From assembly GCA_035627675.1 (NCBI GenBank), contig DASPLH010000056.1, positions 1 through 6,108 of the forward strand: a stretch of DNA of 6,108 nt, given 5' to 3'. The DNA comes from DASPLH01 sp035627675. GTDB taxonomy: Bacteria; Acidobacteriota; Terriglobia; Terriglobales; Acidobacteriaceae. The notes under the pieces were generated by a model that was not told where the DNA came from, ran no database searches, and saw only the letters and a program-made list of their open reading frames with translations. Position 1 is the first letter of the stretch. Every line of letters begins with the position of its first letter. The position numbers were made by a program, and so were the translations under genes. This document shows positions 1-5,733 of the stretch, one piece after another.

Positions 1-140
1 GCATGCCGGGCGGCGAACAGCAGTTGAGCCACTTCCGGTTCACCACCGAGGGGCCGGCCTGGTCGCTTTGGATTGACGGTTCCTTCAAGGTGCAGCGTAT
101 CCTGATTCCGGAGACGAACACCGAGATACTGCGTGAGTAG
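1..140 (+). CDS. C-terminal end of an unidentified protein (5' end outside window)
   Basis: An open frame enters from the left edge and stops at TAG (138-140), giving about 46 visible residues. There is an ATG at position 3, but with no upstream sequence I cannot tell whether it is a start; an internal methionine is more likely. The visible part is mixed hydrophilic and aromatic, with a Trp-Ser-Leu-Trp-Ile-Asp-Gly stretch and an end rich in Ile, Glu and Thr, as in the final beta strands of a soluble or periplasmic domain. There is no transmembrane segment or recognisable motif. I do not recognise the family. The gene lies 110 bp upstream of the AI-2E family gene on the same strand; co-transcription is possible but not shown. 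Confidence 0.55.
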   Translation, partial: MPGGEQQLSHFRFTTEGPAWSLWIDGSFKVQRILIPETNTEILRE

Positions 141-161
141 GCCAGTGCCGCGGAACCGTGT

Positions 162-178
162 CCCGGTGAAGTACCGGG
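162..178 (+). other. Small GC-rich hairpin downstream of the partial gene
   Basis: CCCGGT (162-167) and ACCGGG (173-178) are perfect 6-bp inverted arms around a 5-nt loop, 22 bp past the stop of the partial gene. No T-run follows, so it is not a canonical intrinsic terminator. It could slow polymerase or protect an mRNA end, or be chance in GC-rich DNA. Confidence 0.25.
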
Positions 179-250
179 CTGCTTGCCGGGTGTGATTCGC
201 AGGACACAGCAACACAGGAGCCCGCTCTGGACCCGTCTCTTCCGACCCCG

Positions 251-1264
251 ATGAACGACCAACGCAAGAACATTCTCTTTGCAACGCTTATCGTGCTCCT
301 CCTGGCCGCCGCCTGGAAGGTGCGCAACGTGCTGGTTATGATCTACGTCGCGGCGCTTTTCGCCGTGGTCATCTATCCGGCCGTCAGTTACGTTCGCACG
401 TTGAAGATTGGCAAGTGGCATCCCTCACGGGGCATCGCCGTGCTGGCCATCGTCCTCGGCGTCGTTCTCGTGGCCACGCTTCTTTCGCTGTTCATCGCTC
501 CGCCGATCTACCGCGACATCCAGGCGTTCTCGCAGGACCTTCCGCGGAAAGCACAGGCCCTGTATGACCGCATCCAGCACCTTCCGTTCGGAGACCGCTT
601 CGATCCGCACAGCCTGCAGCAGTACGCCGGTAACGCGATCGGAGGCGTGGTTGGGATATCGCGCAGCGTTGCCGGAAGCCTGTTCGCGTTTCTCAGCTGG
701 CTCATCCTCACGGCGTATTTCATCGTGGACGGCGACCGCGCGTTCCACTGGTGCCTGTCCCTGTTCCCGACGCACGACCGCGAACGCCTGCGCCGCACGC
801 TGGAGCGCGCCGAGCAGCGCGTCGGCAAATGGCTGCTCGGGCAGTTCGTCTTGATGATCATTCTTGGCACGGCTGCCGGGATCACCTTCCGATTCATCGG
901 GCTGAAGTACTCGCTTGCGCTGGGCCTGCTCGCGGGATTGGCCAACATCATCCCCATCATCGGACCGCTGGTGTCCGCCGTGGTCGCGAGCCTCGTTGCG
1001 GTCACGGACTCATGGGAAAAGGCGCTGGGCGTCATCGTTTTCTACGTGGTGTACCAACAGCTCGAGAACGCCGTGCTGACCCCGCGCATCATGAAAACCA
1101 CGGTAGATCTGCCCGCGCTGGCCGTGATTATCTCCCTGTCGATCGGCGGGTCGCTGGCAGGAGTGGTGGGAGCGCTGGTCGCGGTTCCAACCGCCGCGCT
1201 CATCTCGGTCCTCATCGACGAATACCTCGTGCAGCGACAGACGGCCATCGCCGGAGAAGAGTAA
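251..1264 (+). CDS. AI-2E family transporter (PF01594-type multi-pass membrane protein)
   Basis: This 337-residue inner-membrane protein has the AI-2E/UPF0118 layout: two N-terminal hydrophobic helices (about 7-24 and 27-48), a third at 60-83, a soluble stretch of about 60 residues, a helix at 143-160, then a hydrophobic C-terminal half (about 196-320). Family signatures are Asn-Ile-Ile-Pro-Ile-Ile-Gly-Pro at 232-239 and Gln-Gln-Leu-Glu-Asn-x3-Thr-Pro-Arg-Ile at 269-280, followed by a Gly-rich GGSLAGVVGALVAVP segment (299-313). Characterised members include the E. coli autoinducer-2 exporter TqsA and Na+/H+ antiporters of halophiles, so the substrate here cannot be named. ATG 251 is the first plausible start in frame. 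No Shine-Dalgarno lies at normal spacing; an AGGAG at 216-220 is about 30 nt away. The 182-bp gap before asd suggests a separate transcription unit. Confidence 0.9.
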   Translation: MNDQRKNILFATLIVLLLAAAWKVRNVLVMIYVAALFAVVIYPAVSYVRTLKIGKWHPSRGIAVLAIVLGVVLVATLLSLFIAPPIYRDIQAFSQDLPRKAQALYDRIQHLPFGDRFDPHSLQQYAGNAIGGVVGISRSVAGSLFAFLSWLILTAYFIVDGDRAFHWCLSLFPTHDRERLRRTLERAEQRVGKWLLGQFVLMIILGTAAGITFRFIGLKYSLALGLLAGLANIIPIIGPLVSAVVASLVAVTDSWEKALGVIVFYVVYQQLENAVLTPRIMKTTVDLPALAVIISLSIGGSLAGVVGALVAVPTAALISVLIDEYLVQRQTAIAGEE

Positions 1265-1412
1265 GGCCTCTCATCCGCCATCCCGGACGAGTGCGCGACA
1301 GAACGCGGCGCAGCCGCCGCCTCCGAGCCGAAGGACCTCCGGGGCCCGCGACGAACCGCCCTCCCCGGCGCCGCGAAGATCTGAGATAAGACGCCAAACC
1401 GCGGATTTTCGG

Positions 1413-1421
1413 TGATATAAC
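1413..1421 (+). promoter_or_regulatory. Putative extended -10 promoter for the asd-lysC-dapB-dapA cluster
   Basis: TGATATAAC combines a TGn extension with TATAAC, five of six matches to the TATAAT -10 box. It lies in the only AT-richer part of an otherwise very GC-rich spacer, 26-34 bp before the asd ATG. There is no convincing -35 at 17-bp spacing, which fits extended -10 promoters. Transcription would start near 1428, giving a leader of about 20 nt, too short for a riboswitch. This is assigned by pattern only. Confidence 0.4.
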
Positions 1422-1434
1422 AAAACCATTCCGC

Positions 1435-1439
1435 AAGGA
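1435..1439 (+). promoter_or_regulatory. Ribosome binding site of asd
   Basis: AAGGA ends 7 nt before ATG 1447. It is a good Shine-Dalgarno match at normal spacing and fixes the asd start. lysC and dapA have much weaker sites. Confidence 0.65.
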
Positions 1440-1446
1440 CGTAATC

Positions 1447-2571
1447 ATGGCGAATAAGATCCCCGTTGGAATCCTGGGCGCCACCGGAATGGTGGGCCAG
1501 CGATTCATACAATTACTCGAAAACCATCCATGGTTTGAGGTGGCGTGGGTGGCCGCCTCGGAGCGCTCTTCCGACAAGCCCTATGCCGACGCAGCCAAGT
1601 GGCGCATGCGCACCGCGCTCCCCGAAAGGATCGCCAGGATGAGGGTTTCTCCGGCGACTCCCGAAGACGCGCCCAAGGTGATCTTCGCCGCGCTGGATTC
1701 CGACATCGCCCGTGACCTCGAACCGCAATTCGCCGCAGCCGGCTGCGCCGTCATCTCGAACTCGAGCGCCTATCGCATGCACCCGCAGGTGCCGCTCGTC
1801 ATCCCCGAGGTCAATCCCGACCACCTCAAGCTGATCGAGACGCAAACATGGCGCAAGCAGTCGGGTGGCTTCATGGTCACCAACTCCAACTGCTCGATCA
1901 TGGGACTGGTGCTCGCGCTGGCGCCGCTCCAGCAGCGCTTTGGAATTGAGAGCGTATTCGCCGTCACCATGCAGGCCGTCAGCGGAGCCGGATACCCCGG
2001 CGTCGCCTCGCTCGACATCCTCGGGAACGTGATCCCGTTCATCAAGAACGAAGAAGAGAAAATGCAGGAAGAGGCGTACAAGCTGCTGGGCAGCCTCAAC
2101 GGAGACTCAATCCAGCCGGCCTCGTTCGGAATGAGCGCGCACTGCAACCGCGTCGCCGTGGAAGACGGGCATACCGAGTCGATCTCGATCAAGTTGAAGA
2201 AGAAAGCTACGCCCGAGGAAGTGATCGCCGCGTGGCGCGAGTTCCGCGGCAGCGCGGAGGTCAGCAAGCTTCCCACCGCCCCGCACGAGCCCGTGTACTA
2301 CGACGAGCGTCCCGACCGTCCGCAACCGCGCTTCGACGCCGACCGCGGCAACGGGATGACGACCACCGTCGGACGCCTGCGTCCCTGCAACATCTTCGAT
2401 TGGAAGTTCACCGTGCTGTCGCACAACACGATCCGCGGAGCGGCAGGTGCAGCCGTGCTCAACGCCGAACTGCTGAAGCAGCAGGGATGCCTGGAATTCG
2501 ATTTCAACACGCGAAAAGCCGAGCTTTCTCGTGGCGCAACGCCTGCGGCCGCCCAGGGTATTCGCCGATGA
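1447..2571 (+). CDS. asd: Aspartate-semialdehyde dehydrogenase, archaeal/fungal-like class
   Basis: Catalyses NADPH-dependent reduction of aspartyl-4-phosphate to aspartate-4-semialdehyde in the cytoplasm, between LysC and DapA (and homoserine synthesis). The 374-residue protein starts with the Rossmann loop GATGMVGQR (11-19). SNSSAYR (104-110) follows, then the catalytic cysteine in Asn-Ser-Asn-Cys-Ser (C149), QAVSGAGYPG (176-185), and His-Cys-Asn-Arg-Val with Asp-Gly-His (232-242), where H242 is the likely acid-base residue. HNTIRGAAGAAV (326-337) closes the dehydrogenase fold. The LDILGNVIPFI...EEEKM stretch (189-206) marks the archaeal/fungal-like group (TIGR00978-type) rather than the E. 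coli type. After about residue 347 there is a 27-residue tail that I cannot match to the family; its last codons overlap the lysC start by ATGA. The start is supported by AAGGA 7 nt upstream. Confidence 0.95.
   Translation: MANKIPVGILGATGMVGQRFIQLLENHPWFEVAWVAASERSSDKPYADAAKWRMRTALPERIARMRVSPATPEDAPKVIFAALDSDIARDLEPQFAAAGCAVISNSSAYRMHPQVPLVIPEVNPDHLKLIETQTWRKQSGGFMVTNSNCSIMGLVLALAPLQQRFGIESVFAVTMQAVSGAGYPGVASLDILGNVIPFIKNEEEKMQEEAYKLLGSLNGDSIQPASFGMSAHCNRVAVEDGHTESISIKLKKKATPEEVIAAWREFRGSAEVSKLPTAPHEPVYYDERPDRPQPRFDADRGNGMTTTVGRLRPCNIFDWKFTVLSHNTIRGAAGAAVLNAELLKQQGCLEFDFNTRKAELSRGATPAAAQGIRR
2568..2571 (+). promoter_or_regulatory. ATGA stop-start overlap coupling asd and lysC
   Basis: The lysC ATG (2568-2570) overlaps the asd TGA (2569-2571). 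Only a weak AGGG (2555-2558, 9 nt away) precedes it, so lysC translation probably depends on ribosomes finishing asd, which would balance the amounts of the two consecutive enzymes. The coupling is inferred from layout. Confidence 0.6.
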
Positions 2572-3941
2572 TCGTCATGAAATTCGGCGGCACCTCGGTG
2601 ATGGATGCCAAGGCGATCGATCGCGCGTGCAGCATCGTCAAAGGACGCCTCGATCGCAAGCCCATCGTGGTCGTCAGCGCGATGGCAAAGGTAACAGACA
2701 CGCTGCTCGCGATGGGCAAGGCCGCGGGAACCGGCCGTCGTGACGAAGCCCTGGACCTGTCGCGGCAGTTGCGCGAACGCCACTACACGACGGCGGGCGA
2801 ACTGCTCGGCACGGGCCTGTTCACCAGCTTTCACGAGGATTTGGAAAACGAGTTCAACACGCTGGACGAACTCCTGCGCGGCATCGCCGCCGTCGGCGAA
2901 CTCACTCCGCGCACATCGGACTACGTCGTCAGCTACGGCGAGCGCTTGTCGAGCAAGATCTGTACCGAGGCATTCAGGGCTCGCGGCCTGGCCACGGCAC
3001 TGGTGGACGCCCGCGAGGTAATGATCACCGACCGCCAGCACACCAGGGCTGTTCCGCAGGTGGACGAGATCGAGCACCGCTCGCGAACGATCATCCAGCC
3101 GCTGGTTCAGGGCGGAAAGGTGCCGATCATGGGCGGCTTCATCGGCGCAACCCGCGATGGCGTCCAGACGACCATCGGTCGCGGCGGGTCGGACTTCTCG
3201 GCCGCGCTCGTCGGCTCCGGCCTCGACGCCGAAGCCATTGAGATATGGACGGATGTCGATGGAATGCTCACCACGGACCCGAACATCTGTCCTGACGCAC
3301 GCCGCATCAAGGTCATCAGCTTCGAAGAAGCCGCGGAACTCTCGTACTTCGGGGCGAAGGTGCTCCACCCGGCGACGGTGCTGCCGGCTGTGCAGAAGAA
3401 CATCCCCGTGTGGGTGCTCAATTCGCGCAATCCGAAAAACGAGGGCACGCTCATCGTCTCGCGTGCACCGAAGTCGAAGAGCACGTTCAAGGCAATCGCC
3501 GCCAAGAAGCGCATCACCATCGTGGACGTGGTGGCCGCCCGCATGCTGGGCGCGCACGGGTTCCTGAAGGCGATCTTCGACGTCTTCGACCGGCATCATG
3601 CGGCCGTCGATGTCGTCTCGACCTCCGAGGTCAGCGTCTCGCTCACCGTGGACTCCAACGAAGCGATCCCCGCCGTGGCCGCCGATCTCGAGAAGATTGC
3701 CGACGTGAAATATGAAGGCCGCAAGGCCATCGTCTGCCTCGTCGGAGAGAACATCCGCGAGACACCGGGCATCGCCGCCGACGTCTTCACCGCGATCCGC
3801 GATATCAACGTGCGCATGATTTCGCAGGGCGCGTCGGAGATCAACATCACCTTCGTCATCGACGAGAACGATGTTCCCGAGGCCGTGCGACGCCTGCACA
3901 AGGCCTTCTTCTCCAACCCGGACCCGGAAGTTTTCGACTGA
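2568..3941 (+). CDS. lysC: Aspartokinase, monofunctional, lysine-sensitive (AKIII-like)
   Basis: Phosphorylates L-aspartate with ATP to aspartyl-4-phosphate, the first committed step of the pathway. The 457-residue product has an amino-acid kinase domain (about 2-300) with KFGGTS (5-10), Ser-Tyr-Gly-Glu-Arg-Leu-Ser-Ser (122-129), GGFIGA (189-194), TIGRGGSD (202-209), WTDVDG (227-232) and ELSYFGAKVLHP (257-268). Two ACT domains follow (about 313-385 and 387-450). There is no homoserine dehydrogenase fusion. ACT1 keeps the residues of the E. coli AKIII lysine site: M326, G331, F332, L333, V347-D348, T352-S353 and T360 match E. coli M318, G323, F324, L325, V339-D340, T344-S345 and T352. Lysine feedback inhibition is therefore likely. 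The frame is open for 112 more codons upstream, inside asd, but the family begins at KFGGTS, so ATG 2568 is chosen; ATG 2577 (454 residues) is possible but has no ribosome site. Confidence 0.95.
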   Translation: MIVMKFGGTSVMDAKAIDRACSIVKGRLDRKPIVVVSAMAKVTDTLLAMGKAAGTGRRDEALDLSRQLRERHYTTAGELLGTGLFTSFHEDLENEFNTLDELLRGIAAVGELTPRTSDYVVSYGERLSSKICTEAFRARGLATALVDAREVMITDRQHTRAVPQVDEIEHRSRTIIQPLVQGGKVPIMGGFIGATRDGVQTTIGRGGSDFSAALVGSGLDAEAIEIWTDVDGMLTTDPNICPDARRIKVISFEEAAELSYFGAKVLHPATVLPAVQKNIPVWVLNSRNPKNEGTLIVSRAPKSKSTFKAIAAKKRITIVDVVAARMLGAHGFLKAIFDVFDRHHAAVDVVSTSEVSVSLTVDSNEAIPAVAADLEKIADVKYEGRKAIVCLVGENIRETPGIAADVFTAIRDINVRMISQGASEINITFVIDENDVPEAVRRLHKAFFSNPDPEVFD

Positions 3942-3950
3942 CGTTCTGCC

Positions 3951-3956
3951 AAGAGG
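3951..3956 (+). promoter_or_regulatory. Ribosome binding site of dapB
   Basis: AAGAGG lies in the 19-bp lysC-dapB gap, 4 nt before ATG 3961. The spacing is slightly short but supports this start over upstream in-frame positions inside lysC. Confidence 0.5.
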
Positions 3957-3960
3957 CTGC

Positions 3961-4641
3961 ATGCACTTCGTTCTGCTAGGAACCGGCAAAACCGGATCGA
4001 TCGTTGAGGAAATCGCCCGCGAGCGCGGCCACCACGTCACGATCATCTCCGAGGAAGAGAATCCCAACGGTATTGCCCTGACGCGCGAGCGCCTCGCCGG
4101 TGTCGATGCGGTGATCGACTTCACGACGCCTCATGCGGTGATCGGAAACATCGTCGCCGCCACGCAGGCCGGGGCTAACCTCGTGGTCGGCACCACCGGT
4201 TGGTACGACCAACTGCCGAAGGTGAAAGAGTTGGTCGAGCGCTGCGGAACCGGCTTGGTCTGGGCATCCAACTTCTCCATCGGCGTGAACCTGTTCTTCG
4301 AAATCGTGCGGGCTGCGTCTGCGGCACTGAAGTACGGCTATGCCGGATCGATCATGGAGCGCCATCACGTGCACAAGAAGGACGCGCCTTCCGGCACCGC
4401 CGTCAGCCTCCAGAACATGGTGCGCGAGGCCGCCGGAACCGAGGTCGAAATCACGTCGGTGCGCGAGGGCGAGACCGTCGGACTGCACGTCCTGATGCTC
4501 GACTCCGAGGCCGACAGCATCCTTTTGACGCACGACGCCAAGAACCGCCGCGGCTTTGCCGAGGGCGCGGTTCGCGCAGCCGAATGGGTCGCTGGCAAGA
4601 AGGGCTTCTACGAATTCAAGGATGTCTTCGGACAGCTCTAA
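3961..4641 (+). CDS. dapB: 4-hydroxy-tetrahydrodipicolinate reductase, short form
   Basis: Reduces the DapA product to tetrahydrodipicolinate with NAD(P)H in the cytoplasm. The 226-residue protein has an N-terminal nucleotide loop GTGKTG (7-12), then DFTTP (53-57), GTTGW (77-81) and ASNFSIGVN (102-110). The DapB signature ERHHVHKKDAPSGTA is at 133-147, with H135, H136 and K139 matching E. coli catalytic H159, H160 and K163, and S144-G145-T146 in the substrate loop. The end (FAEGAVRAAEWV...GFYEFKDVF) is typical. It is shorter than E. coli DapB (273) mainly because the segment after the second beta strand is reduced. That segment carries a Glu cluster (31-33) in place of the Arg that binds the NADPH phosphate in E. 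coli, so an NADH preference is possible (inference). ATG 3961 puts the first beta strand at residue 2; a longer frame from 3871 would only translate lysC DNA. Confidence 0.93.
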   Translation: MHFVLLGTGKTGSIVEEIARERGHHVTIISEEENPNGIALTRERLAGVDAVIDFTTPHAVIGNIVAATQAGANLVVGTTGWYDQLPKVKELVERCGTGLVWASNFSIGVNLFFEIVRAASAALKYGYAGSIMERHHVHKKDAPSGTAVSLQNMVREAAGTEVEITSVREGETVGLHVLMLDSEADSILLTHDAKNRRGFAEGAVRAAEWVAGKKGFYEFKDVFGQL

Positions 4642-4662
4642 CAGCACGCAGTTGGTCTGGCA

Positions 4663-4683
4663 CTTGAAACTTGAAACTCGAAA
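4663..4683 (+). repeat. Tandem 7-bp repeat, three units, in the dapB-dapA gap
   Basis: CTTGAAA, CTTGAAA and CTCGAAA follow head to tail, the third with one change, and the next bases (CTG) begin a degenerate fourth. The array is about 26 bp upstream of the dapA start, in a stretch clearly AT-richer than the flanking genes. It is too short for a CRISPR and has no spacers. Confidence 0.7.
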
Positions 4684-4691
4684 CTGTCTTT

Positions 4692-4707
4692 TGAGAACTG
4701 AGAAACT
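4692..4707 (+). repeat. Short tandem repeat just before dapA
   Basis: TGAGAAC (4692-4698) is followed at once by TGAGAAAC (4699-4706). It sits where the dapA ribosome site should be and offers only a weak GAG. It may be part of the same degenerate repeat zone as the heptamers upstream. Confidence 0.35.
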
Positions 4708-4709
4708 TT

Positions 4710-5612
4710 ATGAACTTACGTGGTTGCGGAACAGCAATCGTTACGCCCTTCAAGGCAGATGGCTCGATCGACGAAGCTGCGCTGCGGTCGTTCATCGACT
4801 GGCAGGTGGAGTCGGGCATCGACTTCCTGGTGCCCTGCGGCACCACCGGCGAGACGCCCACGCTCACGCGTGAAGAGTGGCTGCGCGTCATCGAGATCAC
4901 GATTGAGGTCGTGAACGGGCGCGTGCCGATCGTCGCCGGCGCAACCTCCAACTGCACGGCCGAAGCGGTCGAGAAGGCGCAGGCCGTGGCCAGGATCAAG
5001 GGTGTCAATGCGATCCTGACGGCCTCTCCCTACTACAACAAGCCTACGCAGGAAGGTCAGTACCAGCACTTCAGGGCCATCGCCGAAGGCGTTGACAAGC
5101 CGCTGGTGCTCTACAACGTGCCGGGGCGCACCGCAGCCAACCTGGAACCCGCGACCCTGGCGCGACTCGCAGAGTTCAGGAACATCATCGCCGTCAAGGA
5201 AGCGAGCGGCAACCTCAGCCAGATCAACGACGTGTTCAATGCCGTGCCCGAAGGCTTCCTGGTCTTTTCGGGTGACGACGCCATCACGCTCCCGGTGGTT
5301 TCGCTGGGCGGCGCAGGCGTGATCTCCGTGGCATCGAACGAGATTCCCCGGGAAATGTCGGAAATGACCCGCGCCGCGCTCGAGGGTGACTGGGCAACCG
5401 CGCGCGCATTGAACCGGAAGTATCTTGCGCTCATGCAGGCGAACTTCATCGAGAGCAGCCCGATGCCGGTCAAGGCCGTGCTGGCGATGATGGGCAAGAT
5501 CGAGGAGAACTACCGCCTGCCGATGGTTCGCATGAAGGCCGACACGCGCGCAAAGCTCGAGCGGATCGCCATCGAAGCTGGCCTCGTTAAGGGCGGCGGC
5601 GCACGGGCATGA
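4710..5612 (+). CDS. dapA: 4-hydroxy-tetrahydrodipicolinate synthase
   Basis: Condenses aspartate-4-semialdehyde with pyruvate through a lysine Schiff base, the entry to the diaminopimelate/lysine branch. The 300-residue TIM-barrel protein has GCGTAIVTPF near the start (5-14), GTTGE (44-48) with T45 and T46, the substrate loop SPYYNKP (106-112) with Y109, YNVPGRT (135-141) with Y135 and R140, and the Schiff-base lysine K163 in Val-Lys-Glu-Ala-Ser-Gly. These match E. coli T44, T45, Y107, Y133, R138 and K161. At the lysine allosteric site, N81 and E85 match E. coli N80 and E84, but H53 and H56 are replaced by R54 and W57, so lysine sensitivity is doubtful. The length is normal (E. coli 292). 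ATG 4710 agrees with the family N-terminus, but there is no clear Shine-Dalgarno, only GAGAA-type bases. It is the last gene of the cluster. Confidence 0.96.
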   Translation: MNLRGCGTAIVTPFKADGSIDEAALRSFIDWQVESGIDFLVPCGTTGETPTLTREEWLRVIEITIEVVNGRVPIVAGATSNCTAEAVEKAQAVARIKGVNAILTASPYYNKPTQEGQYQHFRAIAEGVDKPLVLYNVPGRTAANLEPATLARLAEFRNIIAVKEASGNLSQINDVFNAVPEGFLVFSGDDAITLPVVSLGGAGVISVASNEIPREMSEMTRAALEGDWATARALNRKYLALMQANFIESSPMPVKAVLAMMGKIEENYRLPMVRMKADTRAKLERIAIEAGLVKGGGARA

Positions 5613-5659
5613 CCTGAGCTGTTCCCAAGGGGGGAAGGCGCGAGTTTGAATGAACTGTC

Positions 5660-5711
5660 ATCCTGAGGACGAGGCGCGAAGCGCGTCCTCAGGATCTCTG
5701 TCTTTGTTTTT
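5660..5711 (+). terminator. Perfect 12-bp hairpin plus T-rich tail after dapA
   Basis: ATCCTGAGGACG (5660-5671) and CGTCCTCAGGAT (5684-5695) are perfect inverted arms. Inside the 12-nt loop, CGC-GAA-GCG (5675-5683) can stack on the stem with a 3-nt bulge. T-rich DNA (5698-5711, with a run of five T at 5707-5711) follows on the plus strand, so it can terminate the dap transcript 48 bp past dapA. The T-run starts about 12 nt from the stem, further than ideal. On the minus strand no T-run follows, so it is not a good terminator for the convergent gene. The sequence also looks like a dispersed intergenic repeat. Confidence 0.5.
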
Positions 5712-5733
5712 CCGATTCCACTTTTTCGATTCC
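5707..5733 (+). repeat. Imperfect direct repeat in the convergent spacer
   Basis: TTTTTCCGATTCC (5707-5719) and TTTTTCGATTCC (5722-5733) differ by one base deletion and abut the stop of the minus-strand gene. Their role is unknown; the T-runs contribute to the T-rich stretch after the hairpin. Confidence 0.4.

Noticed and set aside
251..1264. AI-2E gene as evidence for a quorum-sensing system
   Set aside because: The family name reflects one studied member; other members move ions. No luxS, lsr or receptor gene is nearby.
1265..1446. Lysine riboswitch upstream of asd
   Set aside because: I see none of the conserved purine-rich core or long paired arms of the L box, and the space between the likely promoter and the ATG is far too short.
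2232..2567. Upstream extension of the lysC frame by 112 codons
   Set aside because: This stretch is asd coding sequence read in another frame, and its product is Arg-rich nonsense. Aspartokinases start at the KFGGTS strand.
3871..3960. Earlier start for dapB inside lysC
   Set aside because: It would add 30 residues in front of the first beta strand, translated from lysC DNA, and ignores the AAGAGG site before ATG 3961.
2298..4124. A 608-codon minus-strand open frame across asd, lysC and the start of dapB
   Set aside because: It lies antisense to three clearly conserved genes, and its translation is low-complexity, rich in Asp, Arg, Gly and His without motifs. Long antisense frames are expected in high-GC genes.
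4663..4683. CRISPR-like array
   Set aside because: The units are 7 bp and directly adjacent with no spacers, so this is a minisatellite-type repeat.
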